Shown: positions 1 through 8,355, counted from the stretch's first letter. The stretch: 46,190 nucleotides of DNA from CAZNPW01 sp964575185 (GCA_964575185.1 CAZNPW010000025.1:1-46190), one strand, 5' to 3'. The notes: generated by a model not told the origin, from the sequence alone. A program made the numbers and translations.

Positions 1-1170
1 GGCGACGAGGGCGCGGATACGCTGCAGGGCGGCGGGGGCGACGACCTCTACCTCGGCTGGACGGCCGCGGACACGGTGGTCGACGCCGCGGGCAACGACA
101 CGCTGCGCACCGGCACCGACAGCGTGGTGCTGACGCTGACCGCGCGGATCGAGACGGTGGAGCTGACGGGCGCGCTGAACCTGAACATCACCGGCGCGGA
201 CCTGGCCGAGACGCTCGACGGCAACGCGGGCGACAACGTGATCGACGGGCGGCTCGGCGCCGACCGGCTGATCGGCGACGACGGGGCCGACACGCTGCTC
301 GGCGGCGGCGGCAACGACACGGTGTTCGGCGGCCTCGGCGCCGACAGCGTGCTGGGCGGCGACGGCAACGACGTGATCGACCTCGGCGTCGCGGCCGACG
401 TGGCCTTCGGCGGCTTCGGCAACGACACGCTGGTCGCCGACGAGGGCAACGACCGGATCGACGGGGGTGCCGGCAACGACAGCCTGGCGGGCGGCGACGG
501 CAACGACGCGCTGACGGGCGGCCTCGGGATCGACACGATGCGCGGCGGCGCGGGCGACGACAGCTACGAGGTGAACAACCCGGGCGACGTGGTGGCCGAG
601 GATGCGGGCGGCGGGCGCGACCGGGTGACGAGCGCCACGATCTCGATCGACCTGGCCGCGCAGTTCCTGAACGTCGAGGATGCGGTGCTGACGGGCGGGG
701 CGAACCTGAACCTGACCGGCGACGCCAGCGCCAACCTTCTGTCGGGCAACGCGGGCGAGAACCGCATCGACGGCGGGGCTGGCGCCGACCGGCTGTGGGG
801 CGCGGGTGCGGCCGACACGATCCTGGGCGGCACCGGGGCGGACTTCATCCGCGGCGGCCAGGGCCTGGACGTGCTGACCGGGGGGACCGGGGCCGACCGC
901 TTCGTCTTCCGCAGCGCGAGCGAGGCGGGCATCGGGGCGACGGCGGACGAGATCACCGATTTCGCCACCGGCATCGACCGGATCGACCTGTCGGGCTTCA
1001 TGCCGGGGGGCAGCTTCATCGGGGCCGCAGGCTTCACCGGCGCGGGCCAGGTCCGCTACGTGCAGGCCACGGGCCTTCTGTCGGGCAGCACCGATGCCGA
1101 CGCGGCGGCGGAGTGGACGCTGGATCTGGGGGCGGGCACGCGGCTGGGGGCGGGCGACGTCCTGTTCTGA
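1..1170 (+). CDS. RTX calcium-binding repeat protein, C-terminal part (5' end outside window)
   Basis: The frame is open from base 1, so this is the last 389 residues of a longer protein. It is dense in glycine- and aspartate-rich nonapeptides of the GGxGxDxUx type (for example GGGGNDTVFGG and GGAGNDSLAGG), which form calcium-binding parallel beta-rolls. These are interleaved with a second repeat of the form VELTGALNLNITG / LTGGANLNLTG. The last 100 residues (DRFVFRSASEAG, then DEITDFATGIDRIDLSGF) resemble the C-terminal domain of serralysin-type RTX proteins, which carries the type I secretion signal. The end (GAGDVLF) is a normal RTX terminus. The protein is therefore probably exported to the medium by a TolC-dependent type I system; no such system is in the window. 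The catalytic or adhesive part, if any, lies upstream and is not visible. Confidence 0.9.
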   Translation, partial: GDEGADTLQGGGGDDLYLGWTAADTVVDAAGNDTLRTGTDSVVLTLTARIETVELTGALNLNITGADLAETLDGNAGDNVIDGRLGADRLIGDDGADTLLGGGGNDTVFGGLGADSVLGGDGNDVIDLGVAADVAFGGFGNDTLVADEGNDRIDGGAGNDSLAGGDGNDALTGGLGIDTMRGGAGDDSYEVNNPGDVVAEDAGGGRDRVTSATISIDLAAQFLNVEDAVLTGGANLNLTGDASANLLSGNAGENRIDGGAGADRLWGAGAADTILGGTGADFIRGGQGLDVLTGGTGADRFVFRSASEAGIGATADEITDFATGIDRIDLSGFMPGGSFIGAAGFTGAGQVRYVQATGLLSGSTDADAAAEWTLDLGAGTRLGAGDVLF

Positions 1171-1209
1171 CGGCGGCGGCGCGGCGGCGGGCCGACCCCG
1201 ACCGCGCCG

Positions 1210-2104
1210 TTGACGCGGTGCATCGACAGCGTGGCGCTGGGCTACGGCGTCGTCTCGGGCATCGCCACGGGCGTGCGCGCGGTGCTGGGCAGCACGATGC
1301 TGGTCACGCTGAACAACCTGACGGCCGTCAGCGTGCAGAATGTCGAGCGCATGTCGATCGCCGGGACGGCCTTCGGCGACACGCTGTGGGGCGGGGCGCT
1401 CGGCGACACGCTGTCGGGCGGGTCCGGCGGCGACGACGACCTGCGGGGCGGCGGCGGCGACGACGTGATCGAGGTGCGCGGCGGCGGCACGTTCGACGCG
1501 CGCGGCGGCACCGGCAACGACCGCTTCGTCATCTCCGCGCCCTTCGCCACGGTCGGCTTCCTGATCGACGTAAACGGGGACATGACCTTCGCCACCGGCC
1601 CGCTCGCGGGCAGCGCGACGGGCTTCGAGATGCTGACAGTGACCACCGGCAGCGGCGCGGACCGCATCACCGGGGGTGCCTTCGACGACGACATCACGAC
1701 CTTCAGCGGCGATGATACCGTCTTCGGCGGCGCGGGCGACGACAGGCTGATCCTGGGCGACGGGTCCAACGGCGGCAGCGGCGGCGCGGGCGACGACACG
1801 ATCGCCGCAAGCGCGCAGACGGGCGAGACGTCGCGGTTCTGGGGCGGCGCGGGCGACGACAGCCTGTTCGGGGCACGCCTGTCCGACGGCGGCGCGGGCA
1901 ACGACACGATCACCTCGGCCGGCGCAGCCGGCGAGACGGTGAACGGCGGCGACGGCAGCGACCTGATCTAAGCCGCAGGTCCGGGCGGGCAGGTGCGCGC
2001 GGGCGCGGGCAACGACACCGTCTATGGCGGTGTCGACGGGACGGCCGGCCCGGCTGGTGCTCGCGGGCGCGACCGGCCTGACGGCGGCCGACTTCATCCT
2101 GTGA
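1210..2104 (+). pseudogene. Broken RTX repeat gene (in-frame stop plus frameshift)
   Basis: A second RTX reading frame follows 40 bases after the first gene. A TTG at 1210 is the only start candidate and has no convincing ribosome site; the sequence begins inside what looks like repeat-domain protein. Nonapeptides such as GGAGDDRLILGDG and GGAGDDSLFGA are clear. TAA at 1969-1971 interrupts the frame in a context (GSDLI-stop-AAG) where the repeats would have Tyr. RTX coding continues in the same frame beyond it (RAGAGNDTVYGG). Then, near 2035-2053, the coding shifts by one frame and ends with RLVLAGATGLTAADFIL and TGA at 2102-2104, a typical RTX C-terminus. I read it as a decayed or mis-sequenced paralogue of the upstream gene. 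An intact 253-residue protein (1210-1971) could still be made. Confidence 0.75.
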
Positions 2105-2109
2105 TGGCC

Positions 2110-2138
2110 TTGCGCTGGCCCCCTGCCCCGCCTATCAC
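2110..2138 (+). promoter_or_regulatory. Candidate sigma-70 promoter of lysC
   Basis: TTGCGC (2110-2115) and TATCAC (2133-2138) are separated by 17 bases, 27 bases upstream of the lysC start. A perfect inverted repeat TCACGCG-ccc-CGCGTGA (2135-2151) overlaps the -10 element and the predicted transcription start, so it could be an operator or an early hairpin. Prediction by eye only. Confidence 0.4.
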
Positions 2139-2164
2139 GCGCCCCGCGTGACGGGGATGGGGAC

Positions 2165-3400
2165 ATGCCGCTGTTGGTGATGAAGTTCGGCGGCACCTCC
2201 GTCGCCGATCTGGGGCGGATCGCGAACGCGGCCGCCAAGGTGCAGGCCGAGGTGGAGCGCGGGCATGACGTGATCGTCATCGTCAGCGCGATGTCGGGCA
2301 AGACGAACGAGCTGGTCGGCTGGGTGGAGCAGACCAGCCCGCTGTACGACGCGCGCGAATACGACGCGGTGGTGTCCTCGGGCGAGAACGTGACGGCGGG
2401 GCTGATGGCGCTGCGGCTGCAGGAGATGGGGGTGCCCGCGCGGTCGTGGCAGGGCTGGCAGGTGCCGATCCTGACGACCTCGCAGCACGCGAGCGCGCGG
2501 TTCGTCGACATCCCGCGCGCCCATATCGACGCGAAGTTCGCCGAAGGCTTCAAGGTCGCGGTGGTGGCCGGGTTCCAGGGCGTGACGGCCGAGGGGCGGA
2601 TCACCACGCTGGGGCGCGGCGGGTCGGACACCACGGCGGTGGCCTTTGCCGCGGCCTTCGGGGCGGTGCGCTGCGACATCTACACCGACGTGGACGGCGT
2701 CTACACCACCGACCCGCGGATCACCGACAAGGCGCGCAAGCTGGACCGCATCGCCTTCGAGGAGATGCTGGAGCTCGCGTCGCTGGGGGCGAAGGTCCTG
2801 CAGACGCGGTCGGTCGAGCTCGCCATGCGCTACAAGGTGAAGCTGCGGGTGCTGTCGTCCTTCGAGGACACCACGGACACATCGGGAACGCTCGTCTGCG
2901 ACGAGGAGGACATCATGGAACAGAAGGTGGTCAGCGGCGTGGCCTACAGCCGCGACGAGGCGAAGATGACGCTGCTGCGCGTCGCCGACCGGCCGGGCGT
3001 CGCGGCGGCGATCTTCGGGCCGCTCGCCGAGGCGGGGGTGAACGTCGACATGATCATCCAGAACATCTCCGAGGAGGGGTTCACCGACATGACCTTCTCC
3101 TGCCCGGTGAACCAGGTGGCGCGGGCCGAGAAGGCGGTTGCCGACGGCCGCGCCGCGGGCGGGTTCCGGTTCGACGAGGTGGTGGTCGACAACGGCGTGG
3201 CCAAGGTCAGCGTCGTGGGCATCGGGATGCGAAGCCACGCGGGCGTCGCCGCGACGATGTTCGCCGCGCTGGCGGCCGAGAACATCAACATCAAGGTCAT
3301 CACCACGTCCGAGATCAAGATCAGCGTGCTGATCGACCGGAAATACATGGAGCTTGCCGTGCAGGCGCTGCACGACGCCTTCGGGCTCGAGGCCGCCTAG
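2165..3400 (+). CDS. lysC: Aspartate kinase
   Basis: Phosphorylates aspartate with ATP, the first step toward lysine, methionine, threonine and diaminopimelate. The 411-residue protein starts with the amino-acid-kinase motif KFGGTS (residues 7-12) and has TTLGRGGSDTTA near residue 150. It ends in two ACT domains (about 265-340 and 345-411) that bind the feedback-inhibiting amino acids; MTLLRVADRPGVAA marks the first and VSVVGIGMRSHAGVAATMF the second. Length and layout match monofunctional class II enzymes, whose gene often also makes a short ACT-only subunit from an internal start; ATG at 2915 (MEQKVVSGVAY) would be a candidate. GGGGATGGGG upstream serves as ribosome site. The stop codon lies in a CTAG shared with the convergent gene. 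Confidence 0.97.
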   Translation: MPLLVMKFGGTSVADLGRIANAAAKVQAEVERGHDVIVIVSAMSGKTNELVGWVEQTSPLYDAREYDAVVSSGENVTAGLMALRLQEMGVPARSWQGWQVPILTTSQHASARFVDIPRAHIDAKFAEGFKVAVVAGFQGVTAEGRITTLGRGGSDTTAVAFAAAFGAVRCDIYTDVDGVYTTDPRITDKARKLDRIAFEEMLELASLGAKVLQTRSVELAMRYKVKLRVLSSFEDTTDTSGTLVCDEEDIMEQKVVSGVAYSRDEAKMTLLRVADRPGVAAAIFGPLAEAGVNVDMIIQNISEEGFTDMTFSCPVNQVARAEKAVADGRAAGGFRFDEVVVDNGVAKVSVVGIGMRSHAGVAATMFAALAAENINIKVITTSEIKISVLIDRKYMELAVQALHDAFGLEAA

Positions 3401-3735
3401 GCGAGCAGCCTGCGGAGCAGGGTGGCGATGCGGTCGCTGGCGACGGGCTTCACGAAGCTCGCCGCCGGGGCGAGGTGCAGCACGTCGCAGGGCACCGTGT
3501 CGCCTTCGATCAGCACGATCGGGCGCGCCGCGCGCGCGTGGCGGCGCAGGGCGGCGCGGTGGCGGGCGGTCAGGCGGTCGCCGTCGGCGATGACGGCGCG
3601 GCAGGGGCGGCCCGGCCGGTGGCTGACCGTCAGGCCCTGCGCCGACAGCGCCAGCCGCAGGTCGAGCGCGAGGATATGGTCGCCGGTCAGGCAGAGCACG
3701 TCGGCAGCGATGTCGGGGGATGGTGCATCGGACAT
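3397..3735 (-). CDS. Degenerate response-regulator receiver-like protein
   Basis: A 112-residue protein with the fold pattern of a CheY-like receiver. Strand 1 is DVLCLTGDHILALDLRLAL, a central strand is RAVIADGD, and SFVKPVASDRI matches the conserved Lys-Pro loop after strand 5. The usual acidic pair after strand 1 is reduced to a single GD, and the Thr/Ser of strand 4 is replaced (VLIEGD), so phosphorylation as in classical receivers is doubtful. I chose ATG at 3735 because GGGAG lies 10 bases upstream; an in-frame start further out (3837) would add sequence without receiver similarity. No output domain is present. It is convergent with lysC and divergent from the ribbon-helix-helix gene at 3902. 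The receiver assignment is moderately sure; the partner kinase is unknown. Confidence 0.65.
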   Translation of the reverse strand: MSDAPSPDIAADVLCLTGDHILALDLRLALSAQGLTVSHRPGRPCRAVIADGDRLTARHRAALRRHARAARPIVLIEGDTVPCDVLHLAPAASFVKPVASDRIATLLRRLLA

Positions 3736-3755
3736 GGCGGGCACTCCCTTCATGG

Positions 3756-3787
3756 TTGCATCATCTGCCCACTTCGCAGACATGCAA
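3756..3787. promoter_or_regulatory. Imperfect inverted repeat in divergent promoter region
   Basis: TTGCATCATCTGC (3756-3768) faces GCAGACATGCAA (3776-3787), whose reverse complement is TTGCATGTCTGC, so the arms match apart from a two-for-one base change. It sits just upstream of the receiver-like gene (start 3735) in the 166-base divergent region. A candidate operator; the binder is unknown. Confidence 0.35.
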
Positions 3788-3817
3788 ACCCTTTCATGGT
3801 CTTGGAATGTACAGTTC

Positions 3818-3839
3818 GCTTGCATTGCGCAACGCAAGC
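3818..3839. promoter_or_regulatory. 22-base near-perfect palindrome, candidate operator
   Basis: Positions 3818-3839 read GCTTGC-ATTGCGCAAC-GCAAGC, symmetric except for one base pair. It lies 62 bases upstream of the ribbon-helix-helix gene at 3902 and 82 bases upstream of the divergent receiver-like gene. It may be an operator for the ribbon-helix-helix protein (autoregulation) or a start-site element. The role is inferred from position and symmetry only. Confidence 0.35.
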
Positions 3840-3901
3840 CGCTTGCGGAGAGGGCGTAAGTTGAGTATGTTGCTCATGTTCCGCATGACCGCGCCGCCAT
3901 C

Positions 3902-4138
3902 ATGAGCACCGACATTCCGTCCGACGCCCCGGCCGGCAAGCGCATCGAGCGCCTGCAGGTGATGATCACGCTCGACGAGCTGTCGGCGCTGGACGACTGG
4001 CGCTTTGCCGCGCGGATGCCCAGCCGGTCGGCCGCGGTGCGCGAACTGGTGCGGCGCGGGCTGGCGGCGGAGGGCTATTTCGCGCAGGCCGAGCAGAAGG
4101 ACGCCTCGGGCAGCTTCGGGTTCACGGGCAAGCCCTAG
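3902..4138 (+). CDS. Small ribbon-helix-helix DNA-binding protein
   Basis: A 78-residue protein. The stretch RLQVMITLDELSALDDW followed by MPSRSAAVRELVRRGL has the beta-strand, helix, helix pattern of ribbon-helix-helix (MetJ/Arc) repressors, with the usual PSRSAAVRELVRRGL second helix. The last 20 residues are polar and probably flexible. Such proteins bind palindromic operators as dimers of dimers, and a 22-base palindrome lies upstream (3818-3839). No toxin gene is attached, so it is not an obvious antitoxin. The target is unknown. It is followed by ptsP on the same strand after a 70-base gap. Confidence 0.7.
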   Translation: MSTDIPSDAPAGKRIERLQVMITLDELSALDDWRFAARMPSRSAAVRELVRRGLAAEGYFAQAEQKDASGSFGFTGKP

Positions 4139-4208
4139 GGGACCCGGGGTCCCTTTGCCCTTTCCGTCCCGCCGGGCTAGACAGGCCGGCGAAGGAGACG
4201 CCCGCCCC

Positions 4209-6449
4209 ATGCCCGACAGAAGCGAAAGCGACAGCCGCAAGCTCCTCCGCCGGTTGCGCGACAGCCTGGCGGTGCCGGCGAAGGGGCAGGAGCGGCTGGA
4301 CCGGATCGTGCACCTGATCGCCGATTCGATGGGGACCGAGGTCTGCTCGATCTACCTGTTTCGCGATGCCGACACGCTGGAGCTTTGCGCGACCGAAGGG
4401 CTGCGGCCCGAGGCGGTGCACCGGACGCGGATGCGGCTGGGCGAGGGGCTGGTCGGCCGCGTGGCGCGCAGCGCGGCGGCGGTCAACACCGCCAACGCGC
4501 CGGCGGAAAAGGGATTCCGCTTCATGCCCGAGACGGGCGAGGAGGTCTTCCCGAGCTTCCTCGGCGTGCCGATCCAGCGGCTGGGCGAGCGCAAGGGCGT
4601 GCTCGTGGTGCAGTCGCGCGAGGCGCGGGTGTTCGCGGAGGACGAGGTCGACGCGCTCGAGGTCGTGGCGATGGTGCTGGCCGAGATGACCGAGCTTGGC
4701 GTGTTCAACGGCGAGGGCGGGCTGTCGGTGCACCAGGGGCCGGTGCTGCTGCGCGGGCTGTCGGGCCAGGAGGGCGCGGCGGAGGGCCGCATCTGGCTGC
4801 ACGAGCCGCGCGTGGTGGTGACGAACCCGGTGGCCGACGACCCGCTGACCGAGATCGAGCGCATCCGCGCCGCGGTGGGCGAGCTGCGCGTCAGCGTCGA
4901 CGACCTGCTGGCGGCCGAAAGCCTCGACAAGGAGCAGCGGCAGGTGCTGGAGGCCTACCGGATGTTCGCCCATTCGCGCGGCTGGCTGCGCCGGATGGAG
5001 GAGGACATCGCGCGCGGCCTGTCGGCCGAGGCGGCGGTGGAGAAGGAGCAGTCCGCCGCCCGCGCGCGGCTGGAGCAGGTGCCCGACGCCTATCTGCGCG
5101 AGCGGCTGCAGGACCTCGACGACCTGTCGAACCGGCTGTTGCGCATCCTGACCGGCCAGGGCCGCGATACCGGGGCCGAGATGCCGGAGAACCCGGTGCT
5201 GGTGGCGCGGAACCTGGGGCCGGGGGAACTGCTGGAGTATGGCCGCAAGCTGCGCGGGGTGATCCTGGAGGAAGGATCGGTCGGCAGCCATGCGGCGATC
5301 GTGGCCCGGGCGCTCGCGATCCCGCTGGTGATCCAGGCGGGCCGGGTGACGGTCGAGGCGCTGAACGGCGACCCGGTCCTGGTCGACGGCGACCAGGGGA
5401 TCGTGCACCTGCGGCCCGACGACACCGTGGCGCGGGCGTTCCGCGAGAAGATCGCCATGCTGGCCGAGGCGCAGAAGCGCTATGCGTCGCTGCGCGGGCT
5501 GCCGGCCAAGGCGAAATGCGGGTCGGTGGTCAGCCTGATGATGAACGCGGGGCTGATGGCGGACCTGCCCTCGCTGGAAGGGTCGGGGGCCGAGGGCGTC
5601 GGGCTGTTCCGCACCGAGCTTCAGTTCCTCGTCCGCAACAAGATGCCGCAGCGGGCGGAGCTCGCACGGCTTTACGCGCGCGTGATGGATGCGGCCAGGG
5701 GCCGGCCGGTGGCCTTCCGCACGCTCGACATCGGGTCGGACAAGGTGCTGCCCTACATGAAGCCGCAGGACGAGCCGAACCCGGCGATGGGCTGGCGGGC
5801 GATCCGCGTCGGCCTCGACAAGCCGGGCGTGCTGCGGATGCAGATCCAGGCCTTGCTGCGGGCGGCTGCGGGGCGGCCGCTGCGGGTGATGTTCCCGCTG
5901 ATCGCCGACTTCGCCGAGTTCCGTGAGGCGCGGGGGTGGCTGTTCCGCGAGGTCTACCGCGAGCGCTCGCTCGGCCATGCGGTGCCCGAGCGGCTGGAGG
6001 TGGGGGCGATGCTGGAGACGCCCTCGCTCGCCTTCGCGCCGCGGGGGTTCTTCGAGCTGGCCGATTTCGTGTCGATCGGCGGCAACGACCTGAAGCAGTT
6101 CTTCTTCGCCGCCGACCGCGAGAACGAACTCGTGCGGCGGCGCTACGACGTGCTGTCGGGGGCGTTCCTGGGGTTCCTCGGCCAGATCGTCGGCCGCTGC
6201 CGCGAGACCGGGACGCAGCTTTCCTTCTGCGGCGAGGATGCGGGGCGCCCGGTGGAGGCGCTGGCCTTCGCCGCGATGGGCCTGCGGGTGCTGTCAATGC
6301 GGCCCGCGAGCATCGGGCCGGTCAAGGCGCTGATCAGGCGGGTGGACCTGGACGCGGCGCGGGCGGTGATCGACGCAGCGCTGGACGGCGGGGCGGATTC
6401 GGCGCGGCCGGCGCTGATGGACTGGCTGGCCGCGCAGCCGGGGGTGTGA
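4209..6449 (+). CDS. ptsP: Phosphoenolpyruvate-protein phosphotransferase PtsP (EI-Ntr)
   Basis: First enzyme of the nitrogen-related phosphotransferase system: it takes phosphate from phosphoenolpyruvate and passes it to NPr and then EIIA-Ntr. The 746-residue protein has an N-terminal GAF domain (about 15-160), a helical HPr-binding domain (about 175-310), the phosphohistidine domain with GSHAAIVARAL (His361 predicted phospho-site), and a PEP-binding barrel. LSFCGEDAG holds the catalytic Cys674 and SIGGNDLKQF lies near the PEP site. The GAF domain, thought to sense nitrogen metabolites in other bacteria, separates PtsP from sugar-PTS enzyme I. ATG at 4209 is preceded by GAAGGAGA. The neighbouring lysC matches the lysC-ptsP arrangement common in Rhodobacterales. 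NPr and EIIA-Ntr are not in the window. Confidence 0.95.
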   Translation: MPDRSESDSRKLLRRLRDSLAVPAKGQERLDRIVHLIADSMGTEVCSIYLFRDADTLELCATEGLRPEAVHRTRMRLGEGLVGRVARSAAAVNTANAPAEKGFRFMPETGEEVFPSFLGVPIQRLGERKGVLVVQSREARVFAEDEVDALEVVAMVLAEMTELGVFNGEGGLSVHQGPVLLRGLSGQEGAAEGRIWLHEPRVVVTNPVADDPLTEIERIRAAVGELRVSVDDLLAAESLDKEQRQVLEAYRMFAHSRGWLRRMEEDIARGLSAEAAVEKEQSAARARLEQVPDAYLRERLQDLDDLSNRLLRILTGQGRDTGAEMPENPVLVARNLGPGELLEYGRKLRGVILEEGSVGSHAAIVARALAIPLVIQAGRVTVEALNGDPVLVDGDQGIVHLRPDDTVARAFREKIAMLAEAQKRYASLRGLPAKAKCGSVVSLMMNAGLMADLPSLEGSGAEGVGLFRTELQFLVRNKMPQRAELARLYARVMDAARGRPVAFRTLDIGSDKVLPYMKPQDEPNPAMGWRAIRVGLDKPGVLRMQIQALLRAAAGRPLRVMFPLIADFAEFREARGWLFREVYRERSLGHAVPERLEVGAMLETPSLAFAPRGFFELADFVSIGGNDLKQFFFAADRENELVRRRYDVLSGAFLGFLGQIVGRCRETGTQLSFCGEDAGRPVEALAFAAMGLRVLSMRPASIGPVKALIRRVDLDAARAVIDAALDGGADSARPALMDWLAAQPGV

Positions 6450-6469
6450 GGCAAGCGGCGCGGGCGGGC

Positions 6470-6520
6470 CCGGGGGTTTCACACCCCCGGACCCCCGTGG
6501 AGTATTTGTGCCGGAAAGAG
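6470..6520 (+). repeat. Intergenic repeat family I, copy A
   Basis: A perfect hairpin CCGGGGGT-ttcac-ACCCCCGG (6470-6490) is followed by the tail ACCCCCGTGGAGTATTTG and then TGCCGGAAAGAG. It is almost identical to copy E (44851-44906, other strand), including the TTCAC loop, and shares its tail with copy D. It sits between the convergent ptsP and epmA genes, where the hairpin may end transcription. Confidence 0.75.
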
Positions 6521-6540
6521 AGCGGCAGGTTCGTGGCCGG

Positions 6541-7557
6541 TCAGGGCACGGGCGTCCACTGCACGTCGTCGATGCGCGGTGCGCCGGTCGCGAGCATGAC
6601 CAGCCGGTCGAGGCCGAGCGCGATGCCGGAGGCCGGGGGCATGATCGCGAGCGCGGCGAGGAAATCGGCGTCGATCGGGTAGCGCTCGCCGTAGAGGCGG
6701 GCCTTGAGCTCCATGTCGGCCTCGAAGCGGCGGCGCTGTTCGGCGGCGTCGGTCAGTTCGCCGAAGCCGTTCGCGAGTTCGACGCCGCAGGCGTAGAGCT
6801 CGAAGCGCTCGGCCAGGCGGGGGTCGGTGGCGGGGCGCGCGAGCGCGGCCTCGCAGAGCGGGTAGTGGTCGAGGATCGTGGCCCGCCCGTGGCCGAGGCG
6901 GGGTTCGATCCGGGCGCTGAGGATCCGGCTGAAGATGTCGCTCCAGGTGTCTGTATCGGCTATCTTTTCCGGGCTGACAGAGGCCAGCCGCGCGCGGTCG
7001 GGCGTGCCGTCGGGGCGGATCGTCGCCATGAGGTCGATGCCGGCGTGGCGGGCGAAGGCGTCGGTCACGGACAGGCGTTCGGGCGCGGCGAAGGGGTCGC
7101 AGGTGGCCTCGCGGAAGCGCAGGGTGGCGGTGCCGGCGGCCTCTGCGGCGCGGGCGAGGATCTGCGCGCCGTCCTCCATCAGCGCGGTCCAGGGTGCGCA
7201 GGCGCGGTACCATTCGAGCATCGTGAACTCGGGCGCGTGCAGCGGGCCGCGCTCGCGGTTGCGCCAGACGCGGGCGAAGGCCGCGATGCGCGGCTCGCCC
7301 GCCGCGAGGAGCTTCTTCATCGCGAACTCGGGGCTGGTGTGCAGGTAGCGCGGGTGGGGCGCGCCGTCGTTGCCGATCGCGGTCGTGGCGAAGGCGTGCA
7401 GGTGCGCCTCGTTGCCGGGGGAGATCGCGAGCGCGGCGGGGTCGACCTCGGTGAAGTCCCGGTCGGCGAACCACTGCCGCAGGGCCGCGACGATGCGGTT
7501 GCGGGCCAGCAGCAGGGGGCGGCGGTCGGCATGGCGGTCGGGGGTCCACCAGGGCAT
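6541..7557 (-). CDS. epmA: EF-P lysine ligase EpmA (lysyl-tRNA-synthetase-like)
   Basis: Activates (R)-beta-lysine and attaches it to the conserved lysine of elongation factor P. The 338-residue protein is a class II lysyl-tRNA synthetase catalytic core without the anticodon-binding domain. Motif 2 is seen in RVWRNRERGPLHAPEFTMLEWY, split here as RVWRNRERG and APEFTMLEWYR. Motif 3 is SGIALGLDRLVML near the C-terminus, and VELANGFGELTD is the amino-acid-pocket segment. Its length matches the EpmA/PoxA/GenX family (about 325). It is divergent from efp with 98 bases between the starts, which strongly supports the assignment. The aminomutase EpmB, which makes the beta-lysine, is not encoded between or beside them. 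Confidence 0.9.
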   Translation of the reverse strand: MPWWTPDRHADRRPLLLARNRIVAALRQWFADRDFTEVDPAALAISPGNEAHLHAFATTAIGNDGAPHPRYLHTSPEFAMKKLLAAGEPRIAAFARVWRNRERGPLHAPEFTMLEWYRACAPWTALMEDGAQILARAAEAAGTATLRFREATCDPFAAPERLSVTDAFARHAGIDLMATIRPDGTPDRARLASVSPEKIADTDTWSDIFSRILSARIEPRLGHGRATILDHYPLCEAALARPATDPRLAERFELYACGVELANGFGELTDAAEQRRRFEADMELKARLYGERYPIDADFLAALAIMPPASGIALGLDRLVMLATGAPRIDDVQWTPVP

Positions 7558-7571
7558 CGGCGTTTTCCGGT

Positions 7572-7600
7572 TTGAGGTTCCCGCCCGGGTGCGCTATGGG
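7572..7600 (+). promoter_or_regulatory. Candidate promoter of efp
   Basis: TTGAGG (7572-7577), a 17-base spacer and TATGGG (7595-7600) lie 55 bases upstream of the efp start, inside the epmA-efp divergent region. The predicted leader of about 50 bases carries the AAGGAAAG ribosome site. Confidence 0.4.
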
Positions 7601-7655
7601 CGCGGGCGATGCGGGCGGTAGCGCCGCCCGGACCCGGTTGCAAGGAAAGTTCGCC

Positions 7656-8219
7656 GTGAAAGTCATCGCCTCGTCGCTGCGCAAGGGCAATGTCGTCGAG
7701 ATGGAGGGCAAGCTCTACGTCGTCCTGAACGCGACCAACTTCCACCCCGGCAAGGGCACGCCGACCACCAGCGTCGACATGCGGCGGATCAGCGACGGGG
7801 TGAAGGTCAGCGAGCGCTGGAAGACGACCGACAGCGTCGAGAAGGCGACGGTCGACGAGCGCGAATACGACTTCCTCTACGAGGACGGCGAGGGGTTCCA
7901 CTTCATGGAGCCCGCGACCTACGAGCAGGTCGTGGTGACCGGGGACGTGATGGGCGGCAACAAGGTCTACCTGCAGGAGGGAATGCGCTGCTACCTCAAG
8001 ACCTTCGAGGGCGTGCCGATCGCGATCGAGGTGCCGCAGAAGATCATCGTCGAGATCACCGAGACCGAGCCGGTGGTGAAGGGGCAGACGGCCTCGTCGA
8101 GCTACAAGCCCGCGATGACGAGCGCCGGGCTGCGGGTGATGGTTCCGCCGCACATCGACGCGGGGACGCGGATCGTCATCAACACCGATGACGACAGCTA
8201 TGTCGAACGGGCGAAATAG
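7656..8219 (+). CDS. efp: Elongation factor P
   Basis: Relieves ribosome stalling at polyproline stretches. The 187-residue length is the family norm. GTG at 7656 is the start because AAGGAAAG precedes it and the encoded N-terminus (KVIASSLRKGNVVEMEGKLY) is the standard EF-P start; the longer in-frame extension from 7572 has no EF-P similarity. The loop HPGKGTPT carries Lys33, the expected site for beta-lysylation by the EpmA encoded next door. The C-terminal OB domain ends in GTRIVINTDDDSYVERA. The organism presumably uses the EpmA type of modification rather than rhamnosylation or 5-aminopentanol. Confidence 0.97.
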   Translation: MKVIASSLRKGNVVEMEGKLYVVLNATNFHPGKGTPTTSVDMRRISDGVKVSERWKTTDSVEKATVDEREYDFLYEDGEGFHFMEPATYEQVVVTGDVMGGNKVYLQEGMRCYLKTFEGVPIAIEVPQKIIVEITETEPVVKGQTASSSYKPAMTSAGLRVMVPPHIDAGTRIVINTDDDSYVERAK

Positions 8220-8355
8220 GCGGCTGCCTGCATAGGCGGGCGCCGTGCCGGGAGGCCGGGGCCCGATGTCGTGGCGCGGTGTCGTGGCGGGCGGGCGGGT
8301 TGCCGGTGTCGTCCCCGCCCGGATCGGCCCGGCCTGGCGGCGCGCCTCCCGCAGG

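Noticed and set aside
1..2104. Regular short repeats in the RTX region considered as a tandem DNA repeat or CRISPR array
   Set aside because: The periodicity comes from glycine-aspartate nonapeptide codons in the reading frame; there is no exact DNA repeat with spacers.
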